A stretch of 64,000 nucleotides of DNA, from NCBI RefSeq assembly GCF_027887165.1, contig NC_077232.1, positions 85,965,881-86,029,880 on the forward strand. Reading direction: 5' to 3'. This stretch comes from Monodelphis domestica. Taxonomy: Eukaryota > Chordata > Mammalia > Didelphimorphia > Didelphidae. Made by a program: the position numbers and the translations under genes. The notes beneath the pieces were generated by a model that searched no databases, was not told the DNA's origin, and saw nothing but the letters and a program-made list of their open reading frames with translations. Position 1 is the first letter of the stretch. The number at the start of each line of letters is the position of its first letter. Shown in pieces: positions 22,485 to 34,600 of this stretch.

Positions 22485-22640
22485 CCAGGAAGCTGTCTGG
22501 CATAGTGAAAAAAAAAAACACCCACCTAGGAATCAGAAACCTAAATTCTAACCACTATTCTCCTTGTTACTTGCTTGCTTAGTATGAGTCATTTGGCTGT
22601 ATTGAGCCTCTTATCTGTTAAGTGTGGCCATTGAACTCAA
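22485..22640 (+). repeat. MIR-like SINE relic
   Basis: aatcagaaacctaaattcta, gagtcatttggctgtattga and gcctcttatctgttaagtg in SINE order. Confidence 0.45.
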
Positions 22641-22939
22641 TATTTCTTTCTTCTGATGATGAGCCTCAATTTCCTCACAGTACATGGGAATAATTGCTGC
22701 TCTTTCTCATGGGGCTGCTGTGAAGCTCCAGTGAAATAAAGTGTAAACTGCATTTGAAATGGCAATTGTGATTTACGATGTTGAACATATTTTACATGGG
22801 TCCCTTTTAGGAAATTCCTATGTCTACACATTTCACAGAAATGTATGAAATACTGATGTCAGTGTGAAAACATAGCACGTTAGTTCATGCAAGGTACTAC
22901 AGAAGTCTAGTTCCATTCCTCTTTGAGCAGGAAAATCAG

Positions 22940-23035
22940 ATAGAATGGAAGTTCCTTGAGGGCAGGGACTATTTTATTTTTGTCTTTGTATCCCCAGCAC
23001 CCAGGACAATGCCAGAGACAGGATCATTTAAGGAC
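22940..23035 (+). repeat. L2-type LINE 3' end relic
   Basis: gttccttgagggcagggact, then tttgtctttgtatccccagc acccaggacaatgcc. Confidence 0.7.
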
Positions 23036-23094
23036 AGAAAACAAGTGGTTAGACAGCCTTCCCTTGAACACCTTTCATGATGTGATGTCACAAA

Positions 23095-23240
23095 ATGGAA
23101 TGAGCCCTTGATTTTGAGACAGAAGACCTGCTTCTGTTATTTAATACCATTCTACAACCCTTGGTTTCATCATCTGTAAAATGAGTAGGCTGGACCAGAT
23201 GGTTCCTGAAGTCCCTTTGGTGTCTAAATCCTTTAAACTC
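23095..23240 (+). repeat. MIR-like SINE relic
   Basis: ttgattttgagacagaagac and ttcatcatctgtaaaatgag, then ccagatggttcctgaagtcc. Confidence 0.6.
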
Positions 23241-23569
23241 ACTATTTGCCCAAGTAACCACAAGGTTCCCTGCTGGTAGATATGCTTCTCCTTCTTATAG
23301 GTCTGCCATCCTCATGTGACTCTTCACTTCCTAGGTTGTGGGGTGTTATCAGAAGTTTAAGTAATGAATCTCATTCCCTCTCCCTTTTCCCAGCAAAAAT
23401 GATCAAGGGTCAACATGATCCATCAATCTCTAGTAGCTGAGTAGAAAAGTGAGGAAAGGTTAAATATAGGAAAGGGCAGACTCATTTGTTTTTTTTTTCC
23501 CCAGGAGTTTTTAAAGGGAAAAAAATATTTTGCACTCAGCAAAAGGTGAATAAAGGAAGGTGAAGTTAC

Positions 23570-23623
23570 CTCTGATGTTACCTAGGGTTTGGGAATCCAG
23601 ATCATCATCTATAAACTCCTCAC
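23570..23623 (-). CDS. SORCS2: Possible alternative extension of the SORCS2 tail exon (acidic insert)
   Basis: Past the first donor the reading frame stays open. The next donor, CTAG then gtaaca (intron starting 23581), is also phase 1 and would add 14 residues, GEEFIDDDLDSQTL, before the shared Gly. A third phase-1 donor, AGAG then gtaact (intron starting 23569), would add four more (GNIR). From memory, the inserted block resembles the acidic stretches in the SORCS1 and SORCS3 tails (a hydrophobic residue, Ile or Leu, Asp/Glu cluster, Ser/Thr, Ile/Leu, Gly). That suggests it is old coding sequence rather than chance intron. Use of these donors is inferred, not shown. Confidence 0.5.
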
Positions 23624-23727
23624 CCTGGATGATGTTCTGTGTGTCCTCGCTGTGGTTGACTGGGCTGGTCATCTCCTGTTCCTTTTCATTGTGCATCTGG
23701 GCATAAACAGTTCTGCCTGGTAGTTTC
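23624..23727 (-). CDS. SORCS2: SORCS2 exon: cytoplasmic tail, shortest splice form
   Basis: This exon follows a clear polypyrimidine tract and cag acceptor (23730-23728). It encodes KLPGRTVYAQMHNEKEQEMT, then SPVNHSEDTQNIIQ, plus one base. This is the proximal cytoplasmic tail, which in the SorCS family carries sorting signals; the YAQM segment fits a tyrosine-based YxxPhi pattern. With the donor at 23623 (AGG then gtgagg) the exon is 104 nt and joins the last exon in phase 1 to give IIQGNHSG, the arrangement I recall for the reference mammalian protein. Two more donors in the same phase lie 42 and 54 nt further on and would lengthen the tail (separate entry). Confidence in the exon is high; which donor is mainly used cannot be told from the sequence. 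Confidence 0.92.
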
Positions 23728-23834
23728 CTGAAATAGGGAAGAAAAAGATATAGATAAGATATAGAAAAAGACAACATAAATTAAGTGCTTTCTGAACTTC
23801 ATGTACATATCAATTATTATTGGTGTTTTTAGTT

Positions 23835-24095
23835 CTTTTAGTCACTTCATTTTTTTTTAGTCTTATCTGACTTTTCAAGAACTCTTTTGGGGCTCTTTTG
23901 GGCAAAGACAATGGAGTAGTTTGCTCTTTCCTTTTCTAGTTCATTTTACATATGAGGAAACTGAGGCAAACACAATTAAGAACTTGACCAGGGTCATGTA
24001 GCTATTAAATGCTTTCAGCTAGATTTGAACTTGGGGAGAGGAGTCTTCTTAACTCCAAGTCTAAATTCTATCCACTATGCCCCCTAGCAGCCCTA
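23835..24095 (-). mobile_element. tRNA-derived SINE with RTE-like tail
   Basis: Begins ggctcttttgggcaaagaca atggagtagtttgctctttc, then atgaggaaactgaggcaaac and agatttgaacttgggg, ending near atccactatgccccctagc. It lies about 100 nt upstream of the SORCS2 tail exon acceptor. Confidence 0.8.
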
Positions 24096-24404
24096 GTGTT
24101 ATCATTGTTATTCAGTGTTACTCTTAAAAACATTATTTAGTGTTAGCATGGGGACCTGCCCAAATCTCTGTACGACTTAATAGATAAGGGAATTTTATTA
24201 TGCCATATTTCTTCTTTCATGATGATGGTGATAATGGTTAACTAGGGATGATGGTGGTGATGGTAGGTGATCTCAAGTATTATCACCAAAACCTAATCTC
24301 AGCATGTTTCTTCAACTAAAGTGAATTTGGATCACAGATCACAGTGGTTCAAGAGGAAAGAAATTGCTGTGCTTTTCCTTTGGTGGTATTTAAAAAAATA
24401 TAAC

Positions 24405-24600
24405 TATATGAATGATATTAACTTATAGCACTTTCAGGTTTACAAAGAGTTTTGCTTAGAAAAACCTCATGAATTGAGTTGAGAAGTACGATTATTTCCA
24501 TTACATGGATGAAGAAATGGAAGCCATGAGAAGTGAAATTCTTTGCCCAGAGTTACCCATCTAGTTAAATTTTAGAGATTAGAAATGAAACCAGACCCCT
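24405..24600 (-). repeat. MIR-like SINE relic
   Basis: ttacatggatgaagaaatgg and ctttgcccagagttacccat in reversed MIR order. Confidence 0.55.
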
Positions 24601-24625
24601 CTTCTGATACCATATATCCTATGTG

Positions 24626-25091
24626 ACTGATGGTGAACTTATAACATGGGTGCCAAAGATGGCATGCAGAGCACTTTCTATGGGCACTTGGCCACCCTCC
24701 CTCCCTACACTCCACCCTTAGAGTTTATTACTAGAAAGGCAGAGGTATTGGGGCAGAGATGCTCCCTTCCCAACCTCTACCGTGCCTGATGACATTTTTC
24801 ACTTCCCCAACCATCTGCCTAGCAGATCAGTAGGAGTGCACAAGGGGTAAGGTCAGTGGCTCATAGGCAGCAGACCTGGAGGGGAACAGAGTGTGTGGAC
24901 CACTCCCCTCCCTGTCTCTACCCTTTCTGAGGACATTCCTCATTCCACCCAACCCTCTGTTCAGAAGCCCAGTGGGAGTGCTTTCTCTCTCCTCTATGTG
25001 GGGTAAGGGAGGCAGGGGGCATACCCAGCATGTGGTTTGGGATGGGGTGGGTAGGTACAGCACTCCATATCTAAAAGGTTCACCATCACTG
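24626..25091. mobile_element. hAT-like non-autonomous element, copy 2
   Basis: Starts ctgatggtgaacttataaca (first bases lost) and ends aaaggttcaccatcactg. The interior is pyrimidine/purine skewed and carries ctatgggcacttggcc like the other copies. The two 140-codon frames crossing it on both strands are spurious. Confidence 0.65.
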
Positions 25092-25189
25092 TCCCCAAAT
25101 TGCATCCACATGCAGATTAATTCAGAAACCCATGCAAAAATGTTGTTAGTTATATTTTTTAGTAGAAATAATACTGGGCTGGATATCAA

Positions 25190-25360
25190 AAGACCTGAAT
25201 TTTCCCTCTTCTTTATTATGTTTCCTAGCTCCCATTTCTGTTGTCTTTCATCAAAATGTAAGCTAATCAAAGGTAGGAAATATCTTACTTTGAATATTTG
25301 TATCCTGGCTGATTAATGATCATAATGGTAAGCACTTAATAAATATTTTATTCTCCATGA
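25190..25360 (+). repeat. L2-type LINE 3' end relic
   Basis: aaatgtaagctaatcaaagg, tatttgtatcctggctgatt and gtaagcacttaataaatatt. Confidence 0.5.
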
Positions 25361-26084
25361 TGCTTAATATATCCATCCACCAAGTTGTAAAGTGGTTCTT
25401 TACAAATTATTGCATGAGTCCAAAGTCAGAAGGGGGCATGGCCAGACCCTATTCCTGAACATGTTGGTCTATTAACATGAGGGCAGGGGAAGTCTGACTG
25501 CCTATATTTATCATAAAGTGACAGATTTGGGGGAACATGGTTGAGCCAGACATATGGTCAATACCCCAGCACTCCCTGTATTTTGCTTTCTGATCTCATC
25601 CTTTCACAATCTGAATCTCAGCTTTTTAAATCTCAGTGATCTTCAGGCACATTGACATAAATCCAGTCTGGCTTTCAGCCAGAGCTTGTTCTCTCTCTCC
25701 CATCTCAGCCCGTATACCCTGAACCTAGGTGTTTGCCTAATCTCCTGAATCTGTCATTCCTGCTTTAGGTGGGATATGTCACTCTGCTCCACAGGGTAGG
25801 GACACTGTAGATCAATGACAAACCCAAACACAGCTTGGTCAAAATCGGATTTTATTTGCTGACTTGCTGAGTTCTTATAGCTCAATATTTTTAACTTCTT
25901 TAATCCATCCTTTAGCAGTAAAAGAAAAAGAGAGTCTTTTCTTTGCGACCGAAAGAAGAGATCCATTTAATGGTCTATGTGCCTTCTCTTTGAAGAGAAA
26001 ACAAGGAATCTCCCAGGATTCTTTGCTAGACAGTGAATTCTTCTTTTATATACTCCCTCAGGTACTCTTGTTTTCTGTGTTCTT
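25361..26084. other. Unclassified intron sequence
   Basis: No repeat phrase or exon is recognised apart from an L2-like scrap near 25580-25720. Short open frames here have no support. Confidence 0.4.
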
Positions 26085-26784
26085 TTAAAAAATTATTTTG
26101 TTTTAGTCAGCTAAAAATATACCTTTTCATATTCCCCACACACCTCTCTCCTCCAATTAAGAACATAAGAAAAATAAAACACATACAAACATATATGGTT
26201 AGTCAAAAAAATTTCCACATTGGCTGGCCATAGCTCCTAAAATATTTGTTTTATTCTTCATTCTAAATGCTTTGTTTCTCTATCAGAAGGGGAATAGCAT
26301 GCTTCATTATTAGTCCCTTGGAATTATAGTTGGTTATTACATTGATAAAGAGATGGGCACAAGAGTATTCCATCATATTTATATACTATAACTTGTTCAT
26401 CTATTCCCCAATTTATTGGCATCTTCTCAGACTTCTATTATTTGCCACCTCAAAGAGCTATAAATATTTTTGTGTCTTTAGAGATTTTGTTTGCTTATGA
26501 TTAATACTTCTTTAATATTCTCTCCCTCCAATTCTCCTCCCTTTTCACCTTTCCCTCTTATTTCCCTGTTGAATGAAGTGTATTTCTTTTTTAAAAATAT
26601 GTTTTAATTGATGTCTTCTTGTCTTGCATCAACAGTTATTTCCAAGATACCTCCCTTTCCTCTTCCCAAAAAGTCATCTCACATACCAGATAGTACTTTT
26701 AAAGACAAAAAAGGAGGAAAAATGTTGGCACAATTGAATAAGTAACAATGAAGGTGCTTCACTCTTCCTTTATTGGGAAGACTG
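26085..26784 (-). mobile_element. Old L1 fragment, part of the large L1 block
   Basis: Reversed L1 3' phrases such as gagtattccatcatatttat and ttgttcatctattccccaat, and caaagagctataaatatttt. It continues beyond the LTR-like insertion. Confidence 0.65.
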
Positions 26785-27491
26785 AATTGTAATCTACAAT
26801 CTATTTTTAGATTTTAATCTACAAAAAGTTTATAACTCAGTATTTTAAGTAGATCTACCCATTTTAACTACAAAAAGGTATTAAGTAACCACAAAAGGTG
26901 AACTAACCAAAAAAGGTATTAAGTAACCAAAAGGTATAATCAAACCAAATAAGATGTGAACTAAAGAGTAGGCAATCCTGGAGAGGCGCATCTGCTGTAG
27001 ACTTGAAATTTAGGGGAGGTGACACAAGAGAAAAAAATCTTTAAAAAAGAGGACCAGACGCCAGAAGAGGATATTTGATTCGATATTTGATTAGAGGAGA
27101 TCTAAGAGCTCTCTGACTCGGAGGAGCAACTGGAAGACAGACACTTGAGGAGTGACCAGAAAACAGACACCCAGACTTCTTTCCATTTAGACAGTCACCT
27201 TTGGTGAGTGAAAGGATGACTTAGGAACCCTGCCTTTCTTGGAGGAGTAAAACCTCTGAGAAGGGCCCATTGTCTTGAGACTCTTTCCCCTGATTAGGGC
27301 CTTAGTATTTCTACCTGGCTCAGTGGAAGCTAGAGTTTCCTCTCTCTCTTTCTTTAATATCTTCCCTCTATTGTAAATAAACTACCATAAATTCCATTTA
27401 CTTTAGTAATTCATTTTGGGATTTAGAAATTAAATCCCTGGTGACCACCCAATTAATATATTTAAGTCTCAACCATAATTAAATTTAACAG
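26785..27491 (+). mobile_element. LTR-like element, second family (probable solo LTR)
   Basis: About 700 bp, not L1-like, lying inside the L1 block. It has a purine-rich middle (ggaggagcaactggaagaca), a pyrimidine tract followed by gtaaataaactaccataaat (AATAAA), then tggtgaccacccaattaata and an end in tttaaca. This is the layout of a retroviral-type LTR (U3, polyadenylation signal, CA end). No internal viral genes are present and the exact start is uncertain. Confidence 0.5.
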
Positions 27492-30173
27492 TCTCCTCAT
27501 TCCTATTCTCCTTGATCTTTATAAAATTTTGTTACCATTATATTCACTTTTTTATTTTGGGGTGTTTTGGTTTTTTACATTATTATAATTACTGCATATT
27601 TTATTTTCTTGGTTCTGCTTCATATAGATCTTCATTATATGTATCACATTCATCATTTCTTATAGCATGGTAATATTCTATTACCTACATATACAATAAT
27701 TTATTTATTAGTCTTTCCCCAGTTGATGGACATCTACTTCATTTCTAATTGTTTATTATCACAAAAAGGTGATGCTATAAATATTTTCCCTTGTTGATGG
27801 CTTCTTTGGGGTACAAGTGCAGAATCTGTATAATTCCAAATTGTTTTTCCAAATGGTTGTACCATTTCACAGCTCCACCAATAATGTATTAGTGTGTTAT
27901 CTTCCAACATTGACCATTGTTATTTTTGCTAATTTAAAGTTTGAAATGGAATCTCCTAGTTATTTTGATGTGGTTCTCTCATTACTAATGATTTGAAGCA
28001 TTTAAAAAATGCAGTTAATACTTTGCAGTTCTTTTGAGAACTGTTTGTTTATATACTATAAATATTTATCCATTGGGGATTGACTATTAGATCTATATAT
28101 GTATTAATTATTTATGTCATGGATACCAAACCCTTATCAGAGAATTTTGTTACAGTGATTTTTTTCTCATTCAACAACTTCCTTTATTAACAGAAATCCA
28201 TTATTTTGTGTGTGAAGAAGCTTTTCATTTTCATGTAATCAAAGATTTTTGTAATTGCCAATTTTTCTCCTTTGATTAAGAAAATACCCCATTCATAACT
28301 ATAAGAGGTATATAACCAACTTATATTTGTAGAAAATATTATTATTAAACTACATTCATTAACAATATTATTAAACTATTATTAAATATTAATTATATTA
28401 AATCAAAAGTGAAGTTACAGTATTTTGTAGACTGTGATATAAGGTATTGGTTTAAATTTAATTTCTGTTTTCAAGGGTTTCCAGCAGTTCTTATCAAATA
28501 TCAAATCAAGAGCTTTTTCATGGTACTTATATTTTCTACTTCATCAAATACTATATAATTAGATTCCTTTTCCCCTGACTTTCCTTTGTCTTATCTATCC
28601 TATCCATCTTTATTTTTAATCCAATATGAAATGGTTTTAGTGACTGCTGCTTCACAATATGGTTTGAGGTTTGAAAGTGATATTATCCCTTCATCAACTA
28701 CTTCTTTTCAACATTTCTTTTGATATTCTAGATCCTATATATTTTTTCAAATGAATTTTATTATGTTTTCAAGTACTATAAAGTGATACTTTGGTGTTTT
28801 ATTGGTATAGCATTGAATGTAAATTAACTTTGGTAATATTATAATTTTTAATATTTTGTTGTGGCCTAGTCATCAGTGCTGAATATTTCTCTGGCTATTG
28901 TTCTTTATTTCTTTGTCCAAGTCTTTTGTGTGCTTTGCAAGATTGATTCCCATATATTTTATACATGTTGTAGTTATTTGGAAGGAAATTTCCTTTTCCA
29001 TTAGAGCTTCTTGGGTTTTGATATTATTATATAGAAATACTATTGATTTTTGAAGATTTATTTTGTCTCAACTAGTCTTTGTTTTGTCTTAACTAGTGCT
29101 TTTGTTGATTCCCTAAGATTTTCCAAGTATATCCTTATATAATCAACAAATAGGGATACTTTTTATATCTTATTTACCTGTCTTTATGGTTTGAATTTCT
29201 TTCTTATTGTCCAGAAATATGTAAAATATCAGTGGGCAGAGTAGACATCCTAGTTTCACCTGCATTATTTTTAGGAAATAGTGTATCTCCATTGTATATT
29301 TGCTTTTAGTTTTGGCTAGGAGCTTTTTATTTTAAAAAAATGGTTCCTTTATAAAAAGAGTGCTATTCTCTGTTAGAAGCCTTTTTTCTGTTTCTGTTGA
29401 GATAATTATATGGTTTGGGAAGATTTGGTTTTTAATATGATTAATTATGTTGGTTATTTTCCTAATGTATCCTTGCAACCCTGACATATATCCCACCAGG
29501 TTATAATGAATGAGTTCTTAGACAAATTGCTCCAGTCTGAAAAAAATTGTCTAATTTGGTCTCAAATTTTTGAGTCAATATTCATTAATAAGTGGCCTAT
29601 GGTTTTCCTTCTGTGTTAGATCTTTCCCTGGTATTTAAGTTTAAAACTCTAGCATGACATTAAAGAATTCTAGGAGGGTACTTTCTTCCTAATTTTTTGA
29701 GACAAATCTGTGATGTATGGGTAGTAATTTTACTAATTTTTCTTTAAAAGTTTGATAGAATTGTCCTGTAAATCCATGAAGACCAGGAATTCCTCCCCAC
29801 TTTTCTAGTTCCTTTACAGATAGGCCTATTTCCTTTTCTAAGATTGGATTATTTAAGATCTCTATCTGGCCTAGTAGTTTGGAAATTTATATTTTTTCAT
29901 GAAATTCTCCTACGTCTCCTGTGTTGTCAGTTTTGTTAGCATATCACTGTGCATAAGCTTCTGATTGTTCTTTTTATTTTGTGCAGTTTTATTGTGATAT
30001 CATCTTTTAATCAGATTAACTAAAAGGCTTGCTAACTTTGTTCTTTCAAAGAATCAGCCTTTAATTTTAGTTCTTACTTTAATGGTTTTTTTTGTTTTTT
30101 GTTTCCAATTCCTGGCTAATGTTTAATATCTCCTCTTTTATTTTAGCTTTATTTATTGGTTTTCTAATATTTT
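27492..30173 (-). mobile_element. Old L1 ORF2 region, heavily decayed
   Basis: Ordered reversed L1 phrases: cagttgatggacatctactt, ttggggtacaagtgcagaat, cagctccaccaataatgtat, then later gtcctgtaaatccatgaaga and caaagaatcagcctttaatt. Many stops; no usable frame remains. Confidence 0.75.
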
Positions 30174-30187
30174 AAAATGTACATTCA

Positions 30188-30314
30188 CACTTTGTAGCTG
30201 TGTGACCCTGGGCAAGCCACTTGACCCCCATTGCTTAGCCCTTACCACTATTCTGCCTTGGAGCCAATACACAGTATTGATTCCAAGACAGAAGGTAAGG
30301 GTTTTTAAAAAAAT
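30188..30314 (+). mobile_element. 5'-truncated CORE-type SINE with 14-bp target-site duplication
   Basis: Contains agctgtgtgaccctgggcaa and acacagtattgattccaaga, flanked by perfect aaaatgtacattca at 30174-30187 and 30315-30328. It sits inside the old L1. Confidence 0.95.
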
Positions 30315-30328
30315 AAAATGTACATTCA

Positions 30329-33300
30329 ATTCATTAATCCTCCCTTTTTAAATTTTGTTAATGTATGCTTATAGGGATATAATACTCCCCCTCCCCCAGA
30401 GACTTCTTTGGCTGTATCCCACAAATTTTGATATGTTTTTTCATCATTATCATTTTTTCACATGATGATTATGATTTATTCACAGACTGAGTCATTATTT
30501 AGGATTTCACTGCTAAATCTCCATTTGAGTCTATCTTTTGTTTGTGGTCACTGAACCCATGATGGTCTGAAAAGGATGTATTTATCATTCTGTCTTTTTT
30601 TACTTTTCTTTGAAATATCTAAAAGCTCCCTATGGTATTAAGAAATATGCAATTTTTCAGTCTGATTTAGATGTGTTTTTTTAAACCCTTGCTTTCTGTC
30701 TTAAAATTAACACTTAATATCACTTCTAAGGGAAAAGAATAGTAAGGGGTAGGCAATGGGTGTTAATCAAATTTGAAGCTAGAACCTCTCAGCTCCAGGC
30801 CTGACACTCTCTTCACTGTGCCACCTAGCTGCCCTTAATGTTCTTTGTCTTTTAGCTCTAGTTTCCCCAGCAACTTGTTTGGTTCCACACATCCGCTTTC
30901 ATTTATCTTTCAGTTAGATGTACCCCAAACTAAGATGAGTATTGAAGACTTTCACTATTTTGTTGCCATCTATTTCCTCTTATATCTCAGTTTTAAAGTT
31001 TACCCCTGATATAGCTTTCCTGTCTACAGTTCCTTTTGACAGCATACAATTTCCTTGTTTATCCTTTTAAAAAATAATATTGTTTGTCTTTGCATTGTCA
31101 GATTATGTGATTGCAGCAACTGCTGTTTTGGATTCGCTCTATGCATACCAAGTTATTTTCCCACTCTCTTGGTTTTATTTTGGGGAGGTCTTTGTTTTTT
31201 AAAATCTGTTTCCAGAGCTTTGGTGTAACCTATATCAGACTATATGCTGCCTTGGTTAGGGACGGGGAAGGAGGGAGGGAGACAATCTGAATCATGAAGT
31301 GCCAGAAAACAATTGTCAAAAATTCTTGCTACATGTAATCAAAAAAACAAAAATGCATTAAAAGATTAGTTGTTTCTTGTAAGCGATAGATAGTAGAGCT
31401 TTGCCTTCTTATCTAATCTATCACTTTCATATTTTCTTGGTTTGCTTAATCCATTCACCTTTCAATTTATGATCCCCCTACCCTGTCCTTTATGCAATAG
31501 AGTATTACATCTTTTTATTTGCTTTAGTTTAATCTTTTTTAAAGTTGGTCCTATTCCCATATAGTTCTTTTCTCCTCATTTCTGATGAGCTTTCCTGTTT
31601 GTTAGTCTTTTCCCTTTGGAGTTTTATTTATGAATTTATGAATGTCTTTATTTCTTCCCCCTTTTCCTCTCTGTTAAGTAAATTCACCCTTCCTTTCCAA
31701 CTCCAACTAGTCCTTTTATTCATTTTTTTTCAGATCTCCCTTTTTCTATCCCTTTCCAGAGAGGATTTCTCTTACTCTCTTCATTCTCTATCATCTTTTT
31801 CTGTCTACTCTAGACTTATTCTCTGGTTTATGATCTCTCTAATCATCTAGCCCCTCTTTAGTCTTGATTCCAAATGCAATCAAAACTTCTGAGGTTCCAT
31901 TGTGGGCTCTGCCCTCCAGTTTATACCACTGCCTTATAGGGCTTGCCTTGTTTTTTTTCCCTTTTAGATTGTGCCTTATTCCCAGGAAAATTCCTATTCC
32001 TGTAGGTGACAGAGAAGACACTGTCCCACAATAGGACCCTCTTCCTCAAATCCTTACCACTGATCCATATCTGCCTCTGATTACCTTCTTTCAATATTTG
32101 CTCCCAAATCTCTATGGGCCCATTTCCTCCTACACCCACATGTGCCGTTGAGTCTAAGAATTCCAACTCTTCTTCTGAGGTAGGAAGAGCCTTTTCAAAT
32201 ATCAAGTCATGCAGACATCACACAGCACAACATCTCTTGCTTTTCATAGAACTTCTCTCTTCATTCATAGGAGTATAGAAACCTCTTAACCCATCAAAGC
32301 CAAAGAAAGGTCTCTCCTTCACATTTTTCTATCCTTATCTTTATCCACTTCTCTATAGACTTCATCTTCCTGAAAGATAACAAGGCTCATTTCCCCCTTA
32401 TTGCCAGATTTTGATTTAAGTGAGGCACATCAAACACTTCCTCTCTTTCATTCATACTTCAACTTTGTAAGGTAATCCCACAAAAGAACAAACAAAATAA
32501 ACAAACAAAAACCATTGATTCATTCATAGATAGGATGTTACAGAGTTCTGTCCATAATGCCTTAGGCTTGCCTCTTCACTATTGCTTCTACCTGACCTGC
32601 TTTTACCTCTGTCTCTTTGTATATATTTAAAAAGAGGTCTGTTATTTTCCTTTCTGTTGGTACATTTTTGCTGGTGTGCTCCTTGGTTGCTGCATTTGTT
32701 CATTGAGTTTCTGTTGTCTGGAGTGTTCAAGAAGAAAAGAATCTCTTCAGGTCTGATTTTCTTTCTAAGAATGTTTCAAATGGTTCTTTATTATTGAATG
32801 TCCTTTTTTCACTTATGTTTAAACCCAGATTTCCAGAGTAGGTCACCTTGGGCTGCATCCCGAGCTCAATTACTCTTCAGAACACATTGCATTCCCTCCT
32901 GCATTTTCTGATGGAGGCAGAATAATCTTGTGTTATTTAAATGTCTCTTTCCTTGTATTTCAAGGTTTTTCTCCTGATTGCTTACAGAACTTGTTATTTA
33001 TGAGTTAAAATTTTAACTTTAACTACCATATATCTTGAAGTTTTCAACCATGAGTTTTTTTTTTTCTGGAGGTGATCTATAATTTGTTTTAATTGGTATT
33101 TCATTTTCTTATTTCAGAAGTTTTCTTTCATAATTGGGTTTGGGTTTATGGCTTGTGTTCTTTTGGGACATCTATGGTCCTTGGGTTGTCTTTATGTATC
33201 CTATCACTGAGATCATAATCTTTTGCTTGTATCGAAAAAAATTTTTTTCATTTCTTTGAGTGGGTTCTTTATCTTTGTATATTTGTATTTGTAATTCATT

Positions 33301-34600
33301 ATTCTCTTTTCTGTTTCTTTGCTAAGACTTTCTATTTCACATTCCAATTTGTCTGTTCTACCCATTACTTTTTGCTCTGCAGAACATAAGTTTTGTTCTC
33401 ATAATTCTCATTTTTCTTTTAAACCACTTGAAAACAGTGTATTGTGGTTCCATGTTCTCCTCAAATTCAAAAAAGGTTTTTTGTCTCATCAAGTATTAGA
33501 TCATTTTCCTTTGTTTTATAGTATTTTTTATAGAGGCCTGAATTTATCTACTTTCTCTGCAGACTATATTTCCTTTGGCTAACATTTTCTCTGGTGATTT
33601 ATATGCTTATGGTGAGATCTTTGGTAATTTCAATTCTTTTCTCCCCCCTGTTTTCTTCTATTGGTTACTTTTTGTCTCCTTCCCCTCTGATGGAGGTTTC
33701 CTTTGAGGCTAGATCTAAATGTCTCAGTTTCTTCCCACACAGGGCAATTCAAGGTTCATTGGTCTATGACCTAAGTGATTGTAGGTGGTACAGAACTGAC
33801 TCTAGCTGGATGTTGGGTTCTTTTCCTCAGACTTAGTGGAATGCTGCATAGTTGCTTACTCTTCCCACCTATTCATTTTCTGTTCCCCAGTTCTCTAGTC
33901 CACTTCAGAATGTTGCCACATTGTGCCACTGTAACCAGGCATTATTTCTGTCATTTGGAGTTTGGTTCTCTAAGACTCTAGAAAGAGAGAGGGGTAGGGA
34001 TGAGCTCTATTTCAAACTTGAACATATGTCTTTCACCCTTCCCTCTGTTCCTCTGCTCTCTGATAGAAAAATTTTTCTGTACATAATGCTACCATAGCAT
34101 TTACCACCAAGACCCCAGTAAATTTGACTGCCTGAATCTCAAATCTCCATAGCACTTCAAAAAAAGAAGGGGGATTGGAATGAATGGATTTTATTACAAA
34201 CCCATGGGTTGGGTCAGCTAAGAGCAACCTTGATGCCAGATGTATGGTGTTCAGTGGAGGAAGATTGTAATATATGAACTCAGGGTAGGCATCAGTTCAT
34301 GTAGTCGGTTTTTTTAAAACCTTATTTTGGATTCCTCATGTCCTAGACCATGGAGACAACTGAAGTTGTTTTTATCTTTGGCACATACTTTCTTTTGAAG
34401 TGGTCTAAAGTTCATAAATATTAGAGCAAATGTTTAGTCCTCCATCTTGTTGGTCAAGTGACTCAGAAATCCCAATTTAGTCTTTGAGTAAAAAGTATTT
34501 CTGTAAAATGTGAGGATGCCTGTAGTCTTCCTTCTTTTGACCAGTTCAGATAAGAATAATGTTCAGCTGTCAGTCACTCTCCCAATCCCCTACTTACTTA
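30329..34600 (-). mobile_element. Old L1 sequence (ORF2 5' part, ORF1 region and flank)
   Basis: Continues the reversed L1 after the SINE (agacttctttggctgtatcc cacaaattttga). L1-like wording is clear to about 31.5 kb and again at 33.0-33.6 kb. Parts of 31.9-32.9 kb and 33.8-34.6 kb are less clear and may be unique DNA. Pyrimidine-rich on the + strand. None of the short frames looks real. Confidence 0.5.
30683..30840 (-). mobile_element. CORE-type SINE within the old L1
   Basis: Begins ttaaacccttgctttctgtc ttaaaattaac and ends cactgtgccacctagctgcc. Confidence 0.75.

Noticed and set aside
24827..25316. 147- and 141-codon frames on opposite strands
   Set aside because: They overlap each other across a hAT-like element with skewed composition, which keeps stops rare.
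31545..33981. Several 60-100 codon hydrophobic frames between 31.5 and 34 kb
   Set aside because: Pyrimidine-rich L1-derived DNA gives Phe/Leu/Ser-rich frames by chance; no conserved protein is visible.
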